Assembly (NCBI GenBank): GCA_002162815.1
Contig: MAAT01000008.1
Coordinates: 1 to 64,000 of the forward strand
Direction of reading: 5' to 3'
Source: Gammaproteobacteria bacterium 53_120_T64
GTDB lineage: Bacteria; Pseudomonadota; Gammaproteobacteria; Pseudomonadales; Porticoccaceae
DNA length: 64,000 nt
A model generated the notes under the pieces. That model saw only the letters and a program-made list of their open reading frames with translations. It searched no databases and was not told where the DNA came from. Position numbers and translations under genes: made by a program. Below are positions 17,396 through 27,357 of the stretch, piece after piece; within the stretch, counting starts at the first letter, position 1, and every line of letters begins with the position of its first letter.

Positions 17396-18814
17396 TCAGC
17401 GTATACCACGGCGTCTGATCGACGATGGTGTGAAATAGCTTTTTCTCAGTCGCACACTAAAGTCAGGAGCATCATCTTCATTATCAAGATTCAAGGCCAA
17501 CATACGATTCGCTTTCATGTCGTATTGAATTTCCAGGGTCGAGCCAATAAAACCAACGTCGTACCACATCACAGAATGTATTTCCTGTAGACGCCAAATA
17601 TCACCCTTGCGGTCGTAGCCATCCATCAGGCTAATCCACCAGGAATCCTCATCCAAGTAAAACACGCGCTTCGAGTAGTCATGCTTATAACCATCGCGCA
17701 AGGAGGCTTCAACAACCCAAACTCGGTGCAACTCATAACGCGCATGACGCTGATTTAAACGGCCATTTGTAGCAATGATATCTTTTGCCACAAGGTCTCC
17801 CGAGTGAAGCTTGTAGGCGTTATAGGGAATATATATTTCGCGTTTTCCCAACAATTTATAGTTAAAACGGTCTTTTGGCCCATTAAATCCAAACTTCTGA
17901 TCCGTCGTTGCCAGGCCATCACTCGCCGGCATGGGATTGTCGTGAACAATTTGCGGTGCACGCTTAACCCGACGCTGCCCGGGATTGTAAACCCAGGCAC
18001 TGCGAAACTTTTCGACAAAATGTACGGGGTCATTGGCCACTACCACCTGACCTGCCACACTAGCTGGCGACTTAATCGTTTGAAAATAAAACATCGAGTC
18101 AACAGCGGGGTCAAAATTTTCCACGGTATTACCCGGCTCACTCCAGCGCCAATGCTGCTGCACAGATATTTTACTGAGTTCGTATTTACCCCTTGTTGTC
18201 ACGGCTGCCGCATTGTCCCAGCTGTCAACCCAAGGTTGCACCGGGCGCGTAACCTGATTTAAAAAAGCCTCTTCACCATTTTTTGGGATCGGGAATGCCC
18301 ATGCGATCACCGCATTTCTAAAACCAAGACGCCCCTCTTTTGTTTTAAAACTCTCCGCTGTTCGAGCATTTTCTAGAGCGGCTTTATAAATATAGGGTTT
18401 AAAAACCGCCGTTCTTCGCGTTTTGTAAACATCCATATAATAATCAGGATGCATTTCAAACATTTTCACCTGGCCAACGCTCAACTTATCGACGTGCTGC
18501 TGATAATTACTGCCACTAATGGTAAACAGCGGCCTGTCTGCGGGAAACGGATCGAGGTGAAACATGCCCTCTTTAAACCCACGCGGGGCTTCCAGCGCGA
18601 TGTTTTTCCACTCGGGAATTGTGCCCTCGGCATTACCCGCACGCGTCGCACCCGAGGGTGTCAACTCCGTGCCTTTTAGGCCAAGTCGGGAAATATCTTT
18701 ACCACTCGTGACGGCATAACTGGACGCAGCCAGCGTCATCGTCAGCGCTGCAACTGTCACACGAAAAGATTTTGACTTACTCACATCTCTAGCATTGGAC
18801 CAACAACTCAGCAT
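17396..18814 (-). CDS. DUF1329 family protein, Sec-exported, solo copy
   Basis: The 472-residue protein is read from the ATG at 18814, which has AGGGG eight bases upstream. A Sec signal peptide is visible (SFRVTVAALTMTLAASSYA), so the protein is periplasmic. The mature part matches DUF1329: LGLKGTELTPSGATRAGNAEGTIPEWKN, TRRTAVFKPYIYKAALENA, WRWSEPGNTVENFDPAVDSM, SAWVYNPGQRRVKRAPQIV, and the C-terminal FYLDEDSWWISLMDGYDRKG. DUF1329 proteins have a LolB-like fold and normally pair with a DUF1302 beta-barrel. This copy has the same length as the one at 19701-21119 and is a close paralogue, but has no adjacent partner. It lies 886 bases downstream of that operon and ends 55 bases before pilH. Confidence 0.85.
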   Translation of the reverse strand: MLSCWSNARDVSKSKSFRVTVAALTMTLAASSYAVTSGKDISRLGLKGTELTPSGATRAGNAEGTIPEWKNIALEAPRGFKEGMFHLDPFPADRPLFTISGSNYQQHVDKLSVGQVKMFEMHPDYYMDVYKTRRTAVFKPYIYKAALENARTAESFKTKEGRLGFRNAVIAWAFPIPKNGEEAFLNQVTRPVQPWVDSWDNAAAVTTRGKYELSKISVQQHWRWSEPGNTVENFDPAVDSMFYFQTIKSPASVAGQVVVANDPVHFVEKFRSAWVYNPGQRRVKRAPQIVHDNPMPASDGLATTDQKFGFNGPKDRFNYKLLGKREIYIPYNAYKLHSGDLVAKDIIATNGRLNQRHARYELHRVWVVEASLRDGYKHDYSKRVFYLDEDSWWISLMDGYDRKGDIWRLQEIHSVMWYDVGFIGSTLEIQYDMKANRMLALNLDNEDDAPDFSVRLRKSYFTPSSIRRRGIR

Positions 18815-19700
18815 CAAAAACACCCCTATGACTTTCCACCAATAAATAAGACTGTAAAAAATTCATACATGCACCATCGCCGCCTTTAAAAACACACTGT
18901 ATTGCGACCTCATGAATTTTTAATAAATAAAGTTCCGAAGCACACAGACAACGTGCCTAGATTTATAAAATAGGCTGCCTGTAGCAGAGGGGTTTTTAAA
19001 AGAATTGAATATTTGAAAACGTTTTATTGGACTTAACAACACCATGTCAATAAAAACTTACTTCCTATCGAACTCAAGATGAAGGGATATGAACTTTCCA
19101 ACACACAACCATAATTCCATTTATTACTTCTAAGACCCGAAAACAATACTTATAATGTGGAATTATTATGCACAACAGGCTGACGAGTTAATGTGATCCA
19201 TTACTCGCAAAAATTCCAGACCGAGCATTCCACATTAGCCTTCTTTTTTAGCCCGCAATAACGCCTTGATAGCACCGAGGCCTTGACAGCCCTCTGTGTA
19301 CGCCGAGAAACTGCTCTACATTGCTGGCAATATCCAGCTAACAGCGATGACCCGATGGGTATAACGTGACATGGCTTCGATTATCGCCTTGATAAACCTT
19401 GCCAGCGTATGGATCAGCTACTCGAGGTGGCATTACAGCGTTAACCATCTGCCACACTACCGCCAATAAGTGCTTAGCCGATGTCCCTTGGGACCTTGAC
19501 GTAAGCAATCTAGGAAAGATTGCCCATTGTCAAAATGATAACGGCCTTGGAACTATTCTCGAAGGGGGGGGGTATTACTGTCTACTAATCTTCAGTAGAC
19601 ATTACTGTGCCAATACCCAGGCACAAAAAAGGCCGACAACCCTTGCGGACTGCCGGCCTTAATAATAGGTCCGGTTCTACACCGACCCTAAGATACCCTA
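18815..19700. other. AT-rich intergenic region, no gene seen
   Basis: The stretch of 886 bases holds the terminator of the upstream operon (19624-19661), a hairpin GTCTACT-aatcttc-AGTAGAC at 19580-19600, and a run of nine G at 19564-19572. The region before 18815 must contain the promoter of the solo DUF1329 gene. Short open frames inside lack ribosome sites and recognisable protein sequence. Confidence 0.6.
19624..19661 (-). terminator. Rho-independent terminator of the DUF1302-DUF1329 operon
   Basis: On the minus strand AAGGCCGGCA pairs with TGTCGGCCTT around a 12-base loop, followed by a T run. It begins 40 bases after the stop codon of the gene at 19701. Confidence 0.85.
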
Positions 19701-21119
19701 TTAACGGGTACCGCGACGTCGAATCGAAGAAGCCGTAAAGTAGTCATCGCGCAGGCGAATACTAAAATCGGGGGCAGTGTCTTCATTATCGAGCAAGATG
19801 GCCAGCATACGGCCCGCCTGCATATCGTAGAAGGTTTCCAGCGTTGAACCCATGAAGCCAATGTCGTACCACATAATGCTGTGCAGCTCCTGCAGACGCC
19901 AGCTTTGATCGCGACGATCATAGCCATCCATCAACATGATCCACCAGGAATCTTCGTCAAGATAGAACACGCGACGACCGTAGTCATGTTTGGTGCCCTC
20001 ACGCAGAGTACCTTCAACAGCCCAGACACGGTGTAACTCGTAACGAGCTAGATCCTGATTCATACGCGCATCTTTGGTGATCATCTCACTGACCTTGAGA
20101 TCACCTGAATTCAACTTGTATGAGTTATAGGGTATGTAGACTTCACGCCTACCCAGGAGTTTCCAGTTAAAGCGATCATTCGGACCGTTAAAGCCAAACT
20201 TCTGATCCGTGGTCGCCAAACCATCGCTAGCACTGAGCGGATTGTCATAGACAATCTGCGGCGCACGCTTAACGCGACGCTGACCGGGACTATAGACCCA
20301 AGCACTGCGGAACTTCTCCATAAAGTGCACAGGATCGTTCGCCAGCACCACCTGACCACCAATTTTTGCGGGCGCGGTAATGGTCTGGTAGTAGTACATC
20401 GAGTCGACAGCGGGGTCGAAGTCTTCAATGGTGTTGGTTGGCTCACTCCACTTCCAGTGCTGCTGTACAGAGAGCTTATTGACGACATACTTACCCGTCG
20501 TTGTTACCGCAGCGGCGTTATCCCAGCTGTCCATCCAGGGCTGAATGGGACGAGTCACCTGATTCATCAAGGCCTCATTACCATTCTTGGGAATCGGGAA
20601 AGCCCAAGAAATAATGGCATTTTTAAAGCCCACGACACCTTCAGGGGTAACAACGACTTCGGCACGCGGCGCATTTTCCAGAGCGGCCTTATAGATATAG
20701 GGCTTAAACACCGCCGTTCTACGGGTTTGATAAATATTCATGTAGTGATCAGGGTATGTTTTGAACATACTCTGCTGACCTTCAGTCAACTTATCGGCGT
20801 ACTCTTCATAGTTACTGCCATTGATGGTGAACAGTATTTCATCGTCGGCAAAGGGGTCCGTGTGAAAGGTGCCCTCTTTAAAGCCGGCTGGTACCGCAAT
20901 CGGCTCGTTTTTCCACTCGGGAATCGTGCCCTCGGCATTTGCCGCGCGAATCGCACCTGCCGGTGTCAACTCGGTGCCTTCCAGACCCAACTTGGCCAAC
21001 TCTTCGGCACTGGGAGCGGCGTAACTTGTCGTCGCTACCGCTAGGGCGAGAGCAGTAACAGCAGCTCGACCCATGAGCACCTTACTCAATATATTGGTTT
21101 TGATACTACGTGTAGTCAT
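19701..21119 (-). CDS. DUF1329 family protein, Sec-exported, partner of the DUF1302 gene upstream
   Basis: The 472-residue protein starts at the ATG at 21119 behind a near-perfect GAGGAGGT site; the 46-residue longer frame overlaps the upstream gene and is rejected. The N-terminal signal peptide (VLMGRAAVTALALAVATTSYA) directs Sec export to the periplasm. DUF1329 blocks include LGLEGTELTPAGAIRAANAEGTIPEWKN, TRRTAVFKPYIYKAALENAP, WKWSEPTNTIEDFDPAVDSM and FYLDEDSWWIMLMDGYDRRD. It follows the DUF1302 barrel gene by only 13 bases, so the two are co-transcribed and probably act together at the outer membrane. It is closely similar to the solo copy at 17396-18814 and distant from the Tat-type copies at 25969 and 29880. 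The transported compound is unknown. Confidence 0.9.
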   Translation of the reverse strand: MTTRSIKTNILSKVLMGRAAVTALALAVATTSYAAPSAEELAKLGLEGTELTPAGAIRAANAEGTIPEWKNEPIAVPAGFKEGTFHTDPFADDEILFTINGSNYEEYADKLTEGQQSMFKTYPDHYMNIYQTRRTAVFKPYIYKAALENAPRAEVVVTPEGVVGFKNAIISWAFPIPKNGNEALMNQVTRPIQPWMDSWDNAAAVTTTGKYVVNKLSVQQHWKWSEPTNTIEDFDPAVDSMYYYQTITAPAKIGGQVVLANDPVHFMEKFRSAWVYSPGQRRVKRAPQIVYDNPLSASDGLATTDQKFGFNGPNDRFNWKLLGRREVYIPYNSYKLNSGDLKVSEMITKDARMNQDLARYELHRVWAVEGTLREGTKHDYGRRVFYLDEDSWWIMLMDGYDRRDQSWRLQELHSIMWYDIGFMGSTLETFYDMQAGRMLAILLDNEDTAPDFSIRLRDDYFTASSIRRRGTR

Positions 21120-21132
21120 TGTTATGACCTCC

Positions 21133-22995
21133 TCAAAAACTTGTCTTAAATACGATGGATACATTGTCGTGATCGTCATTGGTGCCAGCCGTACCCAACC
21201 AGGTGACGTACTGCAGATCCAGCGACGACGACAGATAGGTGAAGCCCAGCTTGGCAATCAAGGTACGTTGGTTTTCCACCAAAGAGCCCGCGTTCACTGG
21301 CGTATAACCTTCCACGCCGTGGACAAAAATCACTGTGGGCGCAACGTTAACGTTCATGAATACGTTGTTATAAACTAGCCCTGCAACCGCGGCATAACCC
21401 CAGGAGAAATCGGTGATGGGACGATCCAGGGCATCAACGCCCTCGAAAATACCTGGGTCAACAGTGGTGCCAAACTGATTGGGGCGAAGATCGAGTCGAT
21501 CCGTCTTGTCACCGTGTTCCAACTCGGTAATCCACACTGCAGAGGCATCAAATACCAGATTCAAGGTATCGGCACCCAAGAAATCAGTGCCTCCCGAACG
21601 GGTGAAATTCAGCAGATAGGTATACACGTCACTAGCGTTGATATCACAGCCATCAATGGTATCGGCATAGACGGTCGAAGGATCAAAGTCGAGACTCGGA
21701 CCAAAGGCCTGACCAACTTGTAGACCACCGAGATCCGGCACCTGAACCGCACTAATACCAAACAGGTTGCGACACTCGCGGGTATCAAAGAAGTTCTGCT
21801 TGAGGTTCAGCTCCATCGCAAAAGATGCGCCGAACATTGCCTCACCATTTAGTGAAATACCGTAGGTGTTTTGATCTTCACCGTATTTCCACTCATAACC
21901 AGCGAGCGTGTCCTGTCCAGGGCGAGCTGGGTCGGGACGCGGCGCGTAATCATCACGCAGACCAATATAGGGTGTATAAGCATGGGAGCGCACATAGTAC
22001 AAACCCAGATCAGCAAAGTTGAGCGATTCTATAATGAAGTGCATGTTCACACCCCACTGACCACCACTCGGCTCATCACGACCAGCGAACTCTATGCCAC
22101 GGACAAAGAGATCGGGATTATAGCCTTCACCCAAGAAATCAAAGGGGCTAAAGAAAGTCCCGACGGGGACAAAGACCGAGTTGCGCCAGTTCCAGGTGTA
22201 ATAAGCTTCCAGGCTAATATTATCGGTAATACCAAAATTGAAATAGGCCGTTTCCTGAGGTAGCAAGGTTTCCTTAATCCCGGTACCCGGTGTTGTCGCC
22301 TTACTGAGGTCAGTCGGGTTTTGCATCTGACTGATACCACCACCCATGATATTACTCTCACCCCAGCTCACCACCTGCTTGCCGACGCGAACATTCACCG
22401 GACGATCTAGGACACGAAAGTTGCCGTAGACAAAGAGATCGTAGAGAGTGAATTTTTTACCCGCCTGATTTTGTGCCGCTTTGCCAATGCCGTCGACCAA
22501 CTGCTGCTCGGGTACACCCTGGTTAAAGGCTGCTGGTGCCAGTGGCCACAGGTTTGAGCGCTCGCAATTAGTACAATCTTTACTTCTGATCGTGTAATCG
22601 TAGCGGTAGGAAAAACGTGTAAACAAGCCAAAATCACCGTTGCCGATACCGGCATCGGTCAATAGCGACAGCGGTGAACTGTAAATATCACCGGCATCGT
22701 TAAACACCGACCACTGACCCGTAGGATCAGCAGCACCATGGTGCTTGGCACTTTCGGTGCGCATCGCGGTACTGGCAGAAAAAACCGTGTCGACGAAAGC
22801 ATCAAATTCACCGACTTTAAATTCAAAGGCCTGGGCCTGACTGGCGGTTAGTGCCAGAGCGCAGGCTCCGACCTTAAGCAGCGATGAACTCAGTGAAGTG
22901 AAAGAAGATTGCAGTGATGAAAGCTGAAAACGTTGTTTTGTTACTGGTGTTGAACGTGTGCTTGAATTGAAACTTATAGAATTTTTATCGAACAA
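21133..22995 (-). CDS. DUF1302 family outer-membrane beta-barrel protein
   Basis: The 620-residue protein starts at a TTG preceded by GGGGGGT. A long N-terminal leader ends in a signal peptide (LKVGACALALTASQAQA). The mature part (FEFKVGEFDAFVDTVFS) has alternating hydrophobic strands and many aromatic residues, with DUF1302 hallmarks NVRVGKQVVSWGESNIMGGG, WNWRNSVFVPVG and YEWKYGEDQNTYGISLNGE. It ends in Ser-Phe, as outer-membrane proteins recognised by the Bam machinery do. DUF1302 proteins are porin-like and habitually paired with DUF1329. It is first in a two-gene operon, the reverse of the order in the other cassettes. Substrate unknown. Confidence 0.85.
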   Translation of the reverse strand: MFDKNSISFNSSTRSTPVTKQRFQLSSLQSSFTSLSSSLLKVGACALALTASQAQAFEFKVGEFDAFVDTVFSASTAMRTESAKHHGAADPTGQWSVFNDAGDIYSSPLSLLTDAGIGNGDFGLFTRFSYRYDYTIRSKDCTNCERSNLWPLAPAAFNQGVPEQQLVDGIGKAAQNQAGKKFTLYDLFVYGNFRVLDRPVNVRVGKQVVSWGESNIMGGGISQMQNPTDLSKATTPGTGIKETLLPQETAYFNFGITDNISLEAYYTWNWRNSVFVPVGTFFSPFDFLGEGYNPDLFVRGIEFAGRDEPSGGQWGVNMHFIIESLNFADLGLYYVRSHAYTPYIGLRDDYAPRPDPARPGQDTLAGYEWKYGEDQNTYGISLNGEAMFGASFAMELNLKQNFFDTRECRNLFGISAVQVPDLGGLQVGQAFGPSLDFDPSTVYADTIDGCDINASDVYTYLLNFTRSGGTDFLGADTLNLVFDASAVWITELEHGDKTDRLDLRPNQFGTTVDPGIFEGVDALDRPITDFSWGYAAVAGLVYNNVFMNVNVAPTVIFVHGVEGYTPVNAGSLVENQRTLIAKLGFTYLSSSLDLQYVTWLGTAGTNDDHDNVSIVFKTSF

Positions 22996-23104
22996 AATAC
23001 ACCCCCCATTTTATTAAGACTATGGAATACCGAGGTACCACAAAGTAGTTCTGGTAAGCGCCGAATAACCACTGTTGTTTTTTTGATCATCGCAGCGCGG
23101 GCAC

Positions 23105-23133
23105 AAATTAATCGCTCACCAAAACTATGTCAA
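23105..23133 (-). promoter_or_regulatory. Candidate sigma-70 promoter of the DUF1302-DUF1329 operon
   Basis: On the minus strand a perfect TTGACA (23128-23133) is followed after 17 bases by TAATTT (23105-23110), a weak -10 box. It lies 110 bases upstream of the TTG start of the barrel gene. Confidence 0.4.
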
Positions 23134-23139
23134 TGTATT

Positions 23140-23160
23140 TCCTAATACCATAAATTAGGA
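23140..23160. promoter_or_regulatory. Operator-like inverted repeat next to the -35 box
   Basis: TCCTAAT-accataa-ATTAGGA has perfect 7-base arms and ends 6 bases from the TTGACA box. Its placement just upstream of -35 suits an activator or a regulator of the TetR, LysR or MarR kind. No regulator gene lies beside it in the window. Confidence 0.4.
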
Positions 23161-23799
23161 TCGCGGAAAGTTCCTTAAATTAAGCAATTTAAATAACATT
23201 CCCGTGCCCTATAGGCCGCATGAAAAAACACAATATCGCTTATTTAATAGTGGCTTAGAGCCATAATCAGCGCTTATAGCTAAGATAAGAGCCAGCCATT
23301 ATGATTATTTATCATTCAAGGAATAGCCAAAACGAATACCTTGACCTAAAGAAGTCTTTATTCTTTCCGGCTATGATATCCATTCTCTGCATGCATGCTT
23401 CCCCGTTACCAACTCGTCATACGCTATTAATAGCGCCCAATGGGTAAGCCCCTCATTTTCAATGCGCCCTGCGCACGAACCAGCCCTCACCCGCCTGCTA
23501 TCAACCGGTATAAGTACCCGTCGCTGCAGTGCAATAGCCCAAGGAAAACCGTGACAGGCCAGCACGGCGGTCTATTGCTAGAAGCGCCCCCCTCTCGCTT
23601 TTAGAGCGCAAGACAGCACTCTTGCAGTGTAGCAAGGGGAAGGCATCGCGAGTGGTATTGAAGCAATGAGAGCCTGGCTCATGCCGAGCTGAAAGCCATT
23701 ATCAGCGCTGTAAGGCCGCTTTATTTCTGTTTTAGCCGTGGCAGAACGGCGTCAATTTCACACCAATTACGACCTTAATAAGCAAAAAAAAGGTAAAAA

Positions 23800-23825
23800 A
23801 AAGCACTCAAAAGAGTGCTTTTTTT
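23800..23825. terminator. Bidirectional rho-independent terminator
   Basis: AAGCACTC-AAAA-GAGTGCTT is flanked by A and T runs on both sides. It lies 12 bases beyond the stop of the DUF1302 gene at 23837. Confidence 0.85.
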
Positions 23826-23836
23826 CATTCCCATCA

Positions 23837-25822
23837 TTAGAACTGATAGGTTATCCGCATTGAGAAGTCGTCCGACCAATCGAAGGGAGCCAAGGCCGTA
23901 TCATTGGTGCCATCAATAAAGTTAACAAAGGCTTCTACGGTCCAAGCACTACTGGGCTTGTAGCGCAGCGATGGCTGAATCAGGTAACCCCCTTCCATGT
24001 CGTACAAAATGGAACCATCAATTCGCCATTTTAGGCCGGGGAAAGGCTGCTGAAAGGCCATAACAAAGCCGTGCCAACCACGATCCTGCTCACCACCGCC
24101 CGGGCGCTTAGAGGTCGTGCCGCCAAGACCACTGAGGTGGCGTCCCAACAGATCCGTTTCCTTGCGATACATATATTCAAAGATTAAAAACGTCGCCGGG
24201 AATTCATTGCTAAACCGATGGTATTTCTCAAATACCAGGCTGGCTAAGATTTCATCCTCTTCCAAAAAGGTGCGGCGCAGGTTTTGAGTAAACTTCTTGT
24301 CCGGCGTATAACTGGCTTCAAAGCGAATCACTAACTGATCGAGAAAGGAATCTTCATCGGCATAGATAATATGATTAACACCAAAGCCAAAAACGTTCTC
24401 CGAGGCGTAATGCACATCCATTTTACCGCTTAGCCCACCGCCGCCATAGAAAGCGTCAACCGCATCGGCACCGCCACCAAGACCGGCCGCCCAAAATAGC
24501 TCAAGAAAATCGATGCCATTGATGCCGTTAGGCACTGCACCGCCCAAGTAATTATGGCCAGCGCCATCAATACTGGTCAGGTACTCGCCATTGGCATTCG
24601 GCAACATGCCCAAACTAGCGGCAAAACTACCGATAAAGGCGTAGTCGTCGATCAAGCCATTGAGTACATCCACGCCGTCGACAGCGGCAATGGCGGAATT
24701 GTAAAACCACTCGTCGGGGCTGCTAGTACCCGCATTACCACCGGGCTCATAGATAAAGGGTTGGCCGGCAAAGCCTTGGCCCTCGGGGTCGAGCGTCGGG
24801 TGTCCAAACGCCGCGTTAGGCACACCGCTTGGCAATAAGCTGAATATAGGATCGGGATTATGTCGTGCTACGGCAAAAAACTGCACACCCCAGCTACCAT
24901 CTTCACCGAGGTTTTGACCCTGCAGGCGAACACCGCCATTAATGGCATCATCAACCCGATCAAAGCCCTCTTCAAAGCCCTGGTTCATATTAAAACCGGT
25001 TTGAATCAAGTTATAGGGCGAGTAGTTATTAGAGATAACCGTCGGTTGAAACATCTGAGCAAAGACTTCCAACTCCCAGTTTTGATTGAGCTGATAACTG
25101 GCGCGAATACCCGGTGAGGCCAAGCGCTCGTCAGAATATTCCTCGGGACCGTAATCAAAAATCACATGACGGCGATAATCCAGGCCATTGGCCATATCGG
25201 CGACGCGGAAAAACAGCGCCTCACCCCAGGCAATTTGCTGTTGACCAATACGTACCCACAGCGGGCCCTTGGCATAGTCTAAATACAGCGAGGGGATGTC
25301 GATCATGTAGTCATTATCGCTGAGCGACAAATGCGAGGCTTCCTTACCGTGGTTGGGCACGCCGAATAAATCGGGCTTGCCGTAGTCACCATCGACAAAA
25401 CCACTTTTGTCCACCGCATCAAAAACATCGGGCTGATAATAGCCACGGAATTTCACCAAACCCGAGAGGTTATTGGTGAAATTAAAACTGACATCGACTT
25501 CGGCTCTGGTCGCAAAAACATTCCAGTCGTTGTCAGTCGAAAAATCGTTCCTCGAATTAAGTACCACGCCATCTGTGGCATGGGCCGGGGCACCTGCTAC
25601 AGCCGGCCCGAGCAGAGCACCCTTGGCGACATAATCCCTACCGCCAAACTTATTGCCACCCGGGTTACTCGGGTTTTCATCATTGTTGAGCTTGTAAGCC
25701 ATTTCCTGGCGAATAAAGCCCGAGACCGAATAGTCAAAGGCCGCTACCGTGGACGACAACAATGGCGCCCCCGCTAAGGCTAGCAAGGACATGCCTAGCC
25801 GTGTTTGTTTCTTATTCATCAT
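23837..25822 (-). CDS. DUF1302 family outer-membrane beta-barrel protein (second cassette)
   Basis: The 661-residue protein starts at the first of two adjacent ATG codons with AGGGG six bases upstream. The signal peptide is SLLALAGAPLLSSTVAA and the mature chain begins FDYSVSGFIRQEMAYKLNN. DUF1302 features are RAEVDVSFNFTNNLSGLVKFRGYY, LWVRIGQQQIAWGEALFFRVADMANGLD and many Tyr/Trp-rich strands; the last residues MRITYQF end in Phe as in Bam substrates. It is a clear paralogue of the protein at 27763-29718, differing mainly in loop segments. It follows the Tat-type DUF1329 gene at 25969 by 146 bases, across a hairpin that may reduce its expression. Confidence 0.85.
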   Translation of the reverse strand: MMNKKQTRLGMSLLALAGAPLLSSTVAAFDYSVSGFIRQEMAYKLNNDENPSNPGGNKFGGRDYVAKGALLGPAVAGAPAHATDGVVLNSRNDFSTDNDWNVFATRAEVDVSFNFTNNLSGLVKFRGYYQPDVFDAVDKSGFVDGDYGKPDLFGVPNHGKEASHLSLSDNDYMIDIPSLYLDYAKGPLWVRIGQQQIAWGEALFFRVADMANGLDYRRHVIFDYGPEEYSDERLASPGIRASYQLNQNWELEVFAQMFQPTVISNNYSPYNLIQTGFNMNQGFEEGFDRVDDAINGGVRLQGQNLGEDGSWGVQFFAVARHNPDPIFSLLPSGVPNAAFGHPTLDPEGQGFAGQPFIYEPGGNAGTSSPDEWFYNSAIAAVDGVDVLNGLIDDYAFIGSFAASLGMLPNANGEYLTSIDGAGHNYLGGAVPNGINGIDFLELFWAAGLGGGADAVDAFYGGGGLSGKMDVHYASENVFGFGVNHIIYADEDSFLDQLVIRFEASYTPDKKFTQNLRRTFLEEDEILASLVFEKYHRFSNEFPATFLIFEYMYRKETDLLGRHLSGLGGTTSKRPGGGEQDRGWHGFVMAFQQPFPGLKWRIDGSILYDMEGGYLIQPSLRYKPSSAWTVEAFVNFIDGTNDTALAPFDWSDDFSMRITYQF

Positions 25823-25936
25823 GTAAAACCCCTATATTTCTACTACTCAATTATCGTTAAATTTATTTTTGCGATAAGAACTACGGAAGGGATAAGGTAC
25901 TTTGCCAATCCTCTATTATTATTAAATCAGTAAATT

Positions 25937-25966
25937 TTAGCGCCACCGTTATTCGGCGGCGCTAAA
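25937..25966 (-). terminator. Hairpin after the Tat-type DUF1329 gene
   Basis: On the minus strand TTAGCGCCGCC pairs with GGTGGCGCTAA around a short loop, with one mismatch, followed by ATTTA. The T tract is poor, so it may attenuate transcription into the next gene or protect the upstream mRNA end. Confidence 0.55.
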
Positions 25967-25968
25967 CC

Positions 25969-27357
25969 TTAGCTACCGAGACGACGAATAGCCTGAATGG
26001 TCAGGTACTTGTCGTAGGCATCTTCGGTATTGAACGCCGTCTTCAGGCCACCCTTAATACTCTGAGCGTGGTTGAAGCGGGTAAAACGGTTGGTCTGCAC
26101 GTCCATGGCGTGGACGTAGGACCAGGACCACTCGGGATTGCCATGGGAATCCGGATTGATGATCTGATCTTTCTTCTGTTGGCTGAAGCCAATTTCAAAG
26201 GAGCGCCACAGTTCACCGCGACGGTCATAGGTGACGTAGCCAATCGCAGCCATGTTACGCACGTCGAGCCAGACACGTTTCTTGCTGACCGGCGCCCGTG
26301 GAAAACCAATCGGCTCGGCTTCAACGACAATCACTTCGGGGCAGAGCTGGAAGTCGACTTCGTAGAAGTTGAGACCTTTTTTACCGCCGTGCAGGGTTTT
26401 GTCTTTGGACCAGTTGTCCTGATCGCCGTGCCAGGTGTTGGACTGCGAACCGAGGAAGGGCCCACGACCGATGATTTTGTAGTTGCCCCAGGTCAACATC
26501 GGGTCGCCAGCGGCCCAGGCATCGGAGAGAAAGAAGGTAATACCCGGTACCAGCGGCTCAAAGCGCTGGTTGGTGGGGAAGCGTCGTACGCGTTTAAACG
26601 CGGGCAAATAACCGAACAGATCGGGGAATTCGCGCTGGTCGTACTTCCAAATATTCAGGAAGCTGGTGCCCTTCACGTCGTTCGGTGAGGTGAACCACAC
26701 CGCTTGGTAGCGCAGCTTGTCTTCGTGGCCTTCCCAGTAGGGGCCATCGGGGTTACTGACCAGGCCGACGGTGTTCTTTTCACACCAGCCCAGATTGTAG
26801 GAGTATTCGATGTCGCCGTCGGGGCCGATGTCGTTATCTTCCACCGCGTAAACGGAGGTGTCGTGGCGACCCCAGCTCATGGTGACGTTGGCAAAGGCCT
26901 CGAGACCGGTTTGTGGATCGGGGAAGGGTGAACCACCAATCCAGGGTTTGCCGGTACCTTTGACGACCACATTGCCATTGTCGTCAAACGCGCCCTTGCC
27001 CTGGTTGCGCAGGGTTGCTTCGAGGTAGTCGCGAGGATAGAGCTCGGTGACATCGGTGGTGGTTGGCGCAATGCGAATGCGACGGCCCTGTTGGGTAATC
27101 TGAATGTAGACAACGGGGTCGATGATGTCTTTGACAAATTCAACATTATTGGCGTCGACGATATCGCCGGTTTTGATCTTGCCTTTGGTGAGGGCTTCGA
27201 TGTTGGTCAGCTCTTCCGGATAGGCCTTGCTGATATCACCCGTGTTGCCGACCAGCGGCATCATTGAGGTGAGGACGCCGGCGCCCATGGCACCCTTGGC
27301 CATCTTGTCCATAAAGAAGCGACGGCTGTAGTCAAAATCATACTTTTTAATGTGCAT
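25969..27357 (-). CDS. DUF1329 family protein with twin-arginine signal (second cassette)
   Basis: The 462-residue DUF1329 protein has a different N-terminus from the two Sec-type copies. Its leader contains YSRRFFMDKMAKGAMGAGVLT, a twin-arginine (Tat) motif followed by a weakly hydrophobic segment, so it is predicted to cross the inner membrane folded. Family blocks include FPDPQTGLEAFANVTMSWGRHD, YQAVWFTSPNDVKGTSFLNIW, FKRVRRFPTNQRFEPLVPGI and the C-terminal YDRRGELWRSFEIGFSQQK. By hand alignment it differs from the copy at 29880 in about 26 of 462 positions, with a long middle part almost unchanged. It heads the cassette DUF1329-DUF1302. Tat export suggests a bound cofactor or folding need, which is unproven. 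Confidence 0.85.
   Translation of the reverse strand: MHIKKYDFDYSRRFFMDKMAKGAMGAGVLTSMMPLVGNTGDISKAYPEELTNIEALTKGKIKTGDIVDANNVEFVKDIIDPVVYIQITQQGRRIRIAPTTTDVTELYPRDYLEATLRNQGKGAFDDNGNVVVKGTGKPWIGGSPFPDPQTGLEAFANVTMSWGRHDTSVYAVEDNDIGPDGDIEYSYNLGWCEKNTVGLVSNPDGPYWEGHEDKLRYQAVWFTSPNDVKGTSFLNIWKYDQREFPDLFGYLPAFKRVRRFPTNQRFEPLVPGITFFLSDAWAAGDPMLTWGNYKIIGRGPFLGSQSNTWHGDQDNWSKDKTLHGGKKGLNFYEVDFQLCPEVIVVEAEPIGFPRAPVSKKRVWLDVRNMAAIGYVTYDRRGELWRSFEIGFSQQKKDQIINPDSHGNPEWSWSYVHAMDVQTNRFTRFNHAQSIKGGLKTAFNTEDAYDKYLTIQAIRRLGS

Larger units (their letters stand above)
22996..23836. other. Intergenic region, no gene seen
   Basis: The 841 bases contain the candidate promoter and operator-like repeat of the DUF1302-DUF1329 operon (23105-23160) and the terminator of the next operon (23800-23825). 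The rest shows only short open frames with no recognisable protein features. Confidence 0.6.

Noticed and set aside
19399-19662. 87-codon frame in the 18815-19700 gap
   Set aside because: It runs through the terminator hairpin, has no Shine-Dalgarno site, and no recognisable motif.
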